Positions 62,945 through 64,000 of a DNA stretch of 64,000 bases are shown here, piece after piece. The notes beneath the pieces were generated by a model, which worked only from the letters and a program-made list of their open reading frames with translations, ran no database searches and was not told the origin of the DNA. Positions within the stretch are counted from its first letter, which is position 1, and each line of letters starts with the position of its first letter. Made by a program: the position numbers and the translations under genes. The DNA comes from Owenia fusiformis (taxonomy: Eukaryota; Annelida; Polychaeta; Sabellida; Oweniidae): NCBI GenBank assembly GCA_903813345.2, contig CAIIXF020000002.1, positions 16,190,467 through 16,254,466 of the forward strand. The letters run 5' to 3'.

Positions 62945-63188
62945 ACTGGCGGATTAGGGGGGCCCGCCCCCCCCCTTGGGTGGGCCAAGAAGAAAAAAAT
63001 TGGGCCCAAAAAAAAATTGTGGGCTAAAAAAGGCCTTCAGGCACCAAAAAGTGGGCCTTTTTGGTCATTACTGGGCCTTTTAAGGCCTTATTTTTTAATT
63101 TCAGGCCAAATTTTGAAGAAAATGGGCCTCAACGTTTTTTCCCTGACTTGAAATTTGGGCCCCCCTTGTTAATTCCCAGATCCACCCC
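62945..63188. mobile_element. hAT-like non-autonomous element with 8-bp target duplication
   Basis: Begins ACTGGCGGATTAGGGGGGCC and ends GATCCACCCC. Flanked by perfect TAGTTAAC (62937-62944, 63189-63196). The interior is rich in GGGCC/GGCCT words. The end sequence is typical of widespread hAT MITEs in marine invertebrates. Confidence 0.8.
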
Positions 63189-63196
63189 TAGTTAAC

Positions 63197-63716
63197 TACC
63201 ACTTAAGTTTCGACCTGCGTCATAAGACGCAACTTAGGAGTTGCGCTTGCGCAAATTGTCGATACGCAAACGCAACGCAGACGCAAATCTTGCGACGAGC
63301 GCGTGATAAGGCTTCGGGCATATAAGGCTGGAGACTCCAGAAGAGTTTACCATAGCTAGGTGGCCATTATAATATTTTACCTGTTTGTATCTTATTAACG
63401 ACTAGTATCTAACCCTATACCACAGTGTTTGGGAGAGACTCGCCTAGCCTGCTATAACAATCTTACCATGGGTTGTCCACCGAATTTTTGAGATAAATGA
63501 ACTTGAGGAAACTAACCCTCTCTATCGTCAGATTTCTGAGAGAATTCTTGTAAAATCACCAAGGTCAAAATCACTCCGCCGCCAGTTTAAAATGAGATGG
63601 ATTTCCCACTGAACTTTGACATGTTTTCAGATAAACTGAGACCTACCCTATAAATATTTAGTCCCGATTCACTTCCCAAACGCTAGATGGCGCTCCAATG
63701 GGGTAGGGAAGGAGAG
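63197..63716. other. No gene recognised
   Basis: A GC-richer patch with repeated GACGCAA/GCGCAA words at 63220-63305; otherwise nothing. Confidence 0.3.
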
Positions 63717-64000
63717 TATGCTCTTGAATGGATTTAATGAATGATGTTCCCGTTCGTGATATATTTTATAGTTAATTCGTCTTAAATCTATGATGCAGAT
63801 TGTGCTCTGGAGGAAATGTCAATTTTCGGACCAGTCGTACGTCACACTGGTACATGCCAGTCCTTTGCAATTTTGTGAGACGATTAAGTATACATTTTGA
63901 GAATGCCCTTGAATGGATTAAATGAATGATGTTCCCGTTCGTGATATATTTTATATCTAATTCGTCTTAAATCTATGATGCAGTTTGTGCTCTGGAGGAA
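63717..64000. repeat. Direct repeat with 185-bp period, cut by the window end
   Basis: A block with CTTGAATGGATTTAATGAAT and GTGCTCTGGAGGAA starts near 63720 and again near 63905. The second copy is cut by the window end, so an array may continue. Confidence 0.75.

Overview
The window is eukaryotic, AT-rich animal DNA. Genes are split into short exons with GT-AG introns, and the intergenic space is packed with MITEs, minisatellites and one very large tandem array. A CLOCK orthologue, two tRNA-His genes and repeat families that resemble those of bivalve and other lophotrochozoan genomes point to a marine invertebrate, most likely a mollusc. That assignment is inferred; nothing in the window proves it.

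Layout. (1) 0.65-6.96 kb, minus strand: ten exons joined in phase by eye encode about 749 residues. The order is a variable N-terminal part, a farnesoic-acid-O-methyltransferase-like (FAMeT, PF12248-type) domain, a winged-helix-like segment and a C-terminal nucleoside phosphorylase (PNP/UDP) domain. Two upstream exons at 11.2-11.5 kb, including a start codon, may be its beginning. (2) 7.4-17.4 kb: a hAT-type MITE with perfect 8-bp target duplications, two identical tRNA-His(GTG) genes, several small palindromic elements and a 60-bp minisatellite. (3) 17.4-26.0 kb, minus strand: fifteen exons of the circadian bHLH-PAS factor CLOCK, with every exon phase consistent; the first coding exon was not found. 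(4) 26-36 kb: a dense transposon graveyard with a four-element nest, one hAT-like element containing two others, one of which carries a fourth. (5) 36.0-36.9 kb: a decayed transposase relic resembling P-element/THAP9-type enzymes. (6) 37.48-60.25 kb: a macrosatellite of about 2.9 kb units in eight copies, each with a variable-number 163-bp minisatellite. (7) 60.25-64 kb: more palindromic elements, an 88-bp satellite and a hAT-like element with an 8-bp target duplication.

The most unusual signal is shared by the two protein-coding genes. Four independent tandem arrays (26, 47, 35 and 67 bp) each begin inside the edge of a coding exon and repeat that edge together with its splice site, about 14-22 times, into the intron. 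Three duplicate a donor and one an acceptor. I did not find this described for any repeat class I recognise. It could be a mode of intron growth or splice-site multiplication specific to this genome.

All exon joins were made by hand from reading frame, splice consensus and family resemblance. No alignment, expression data or database search was available.
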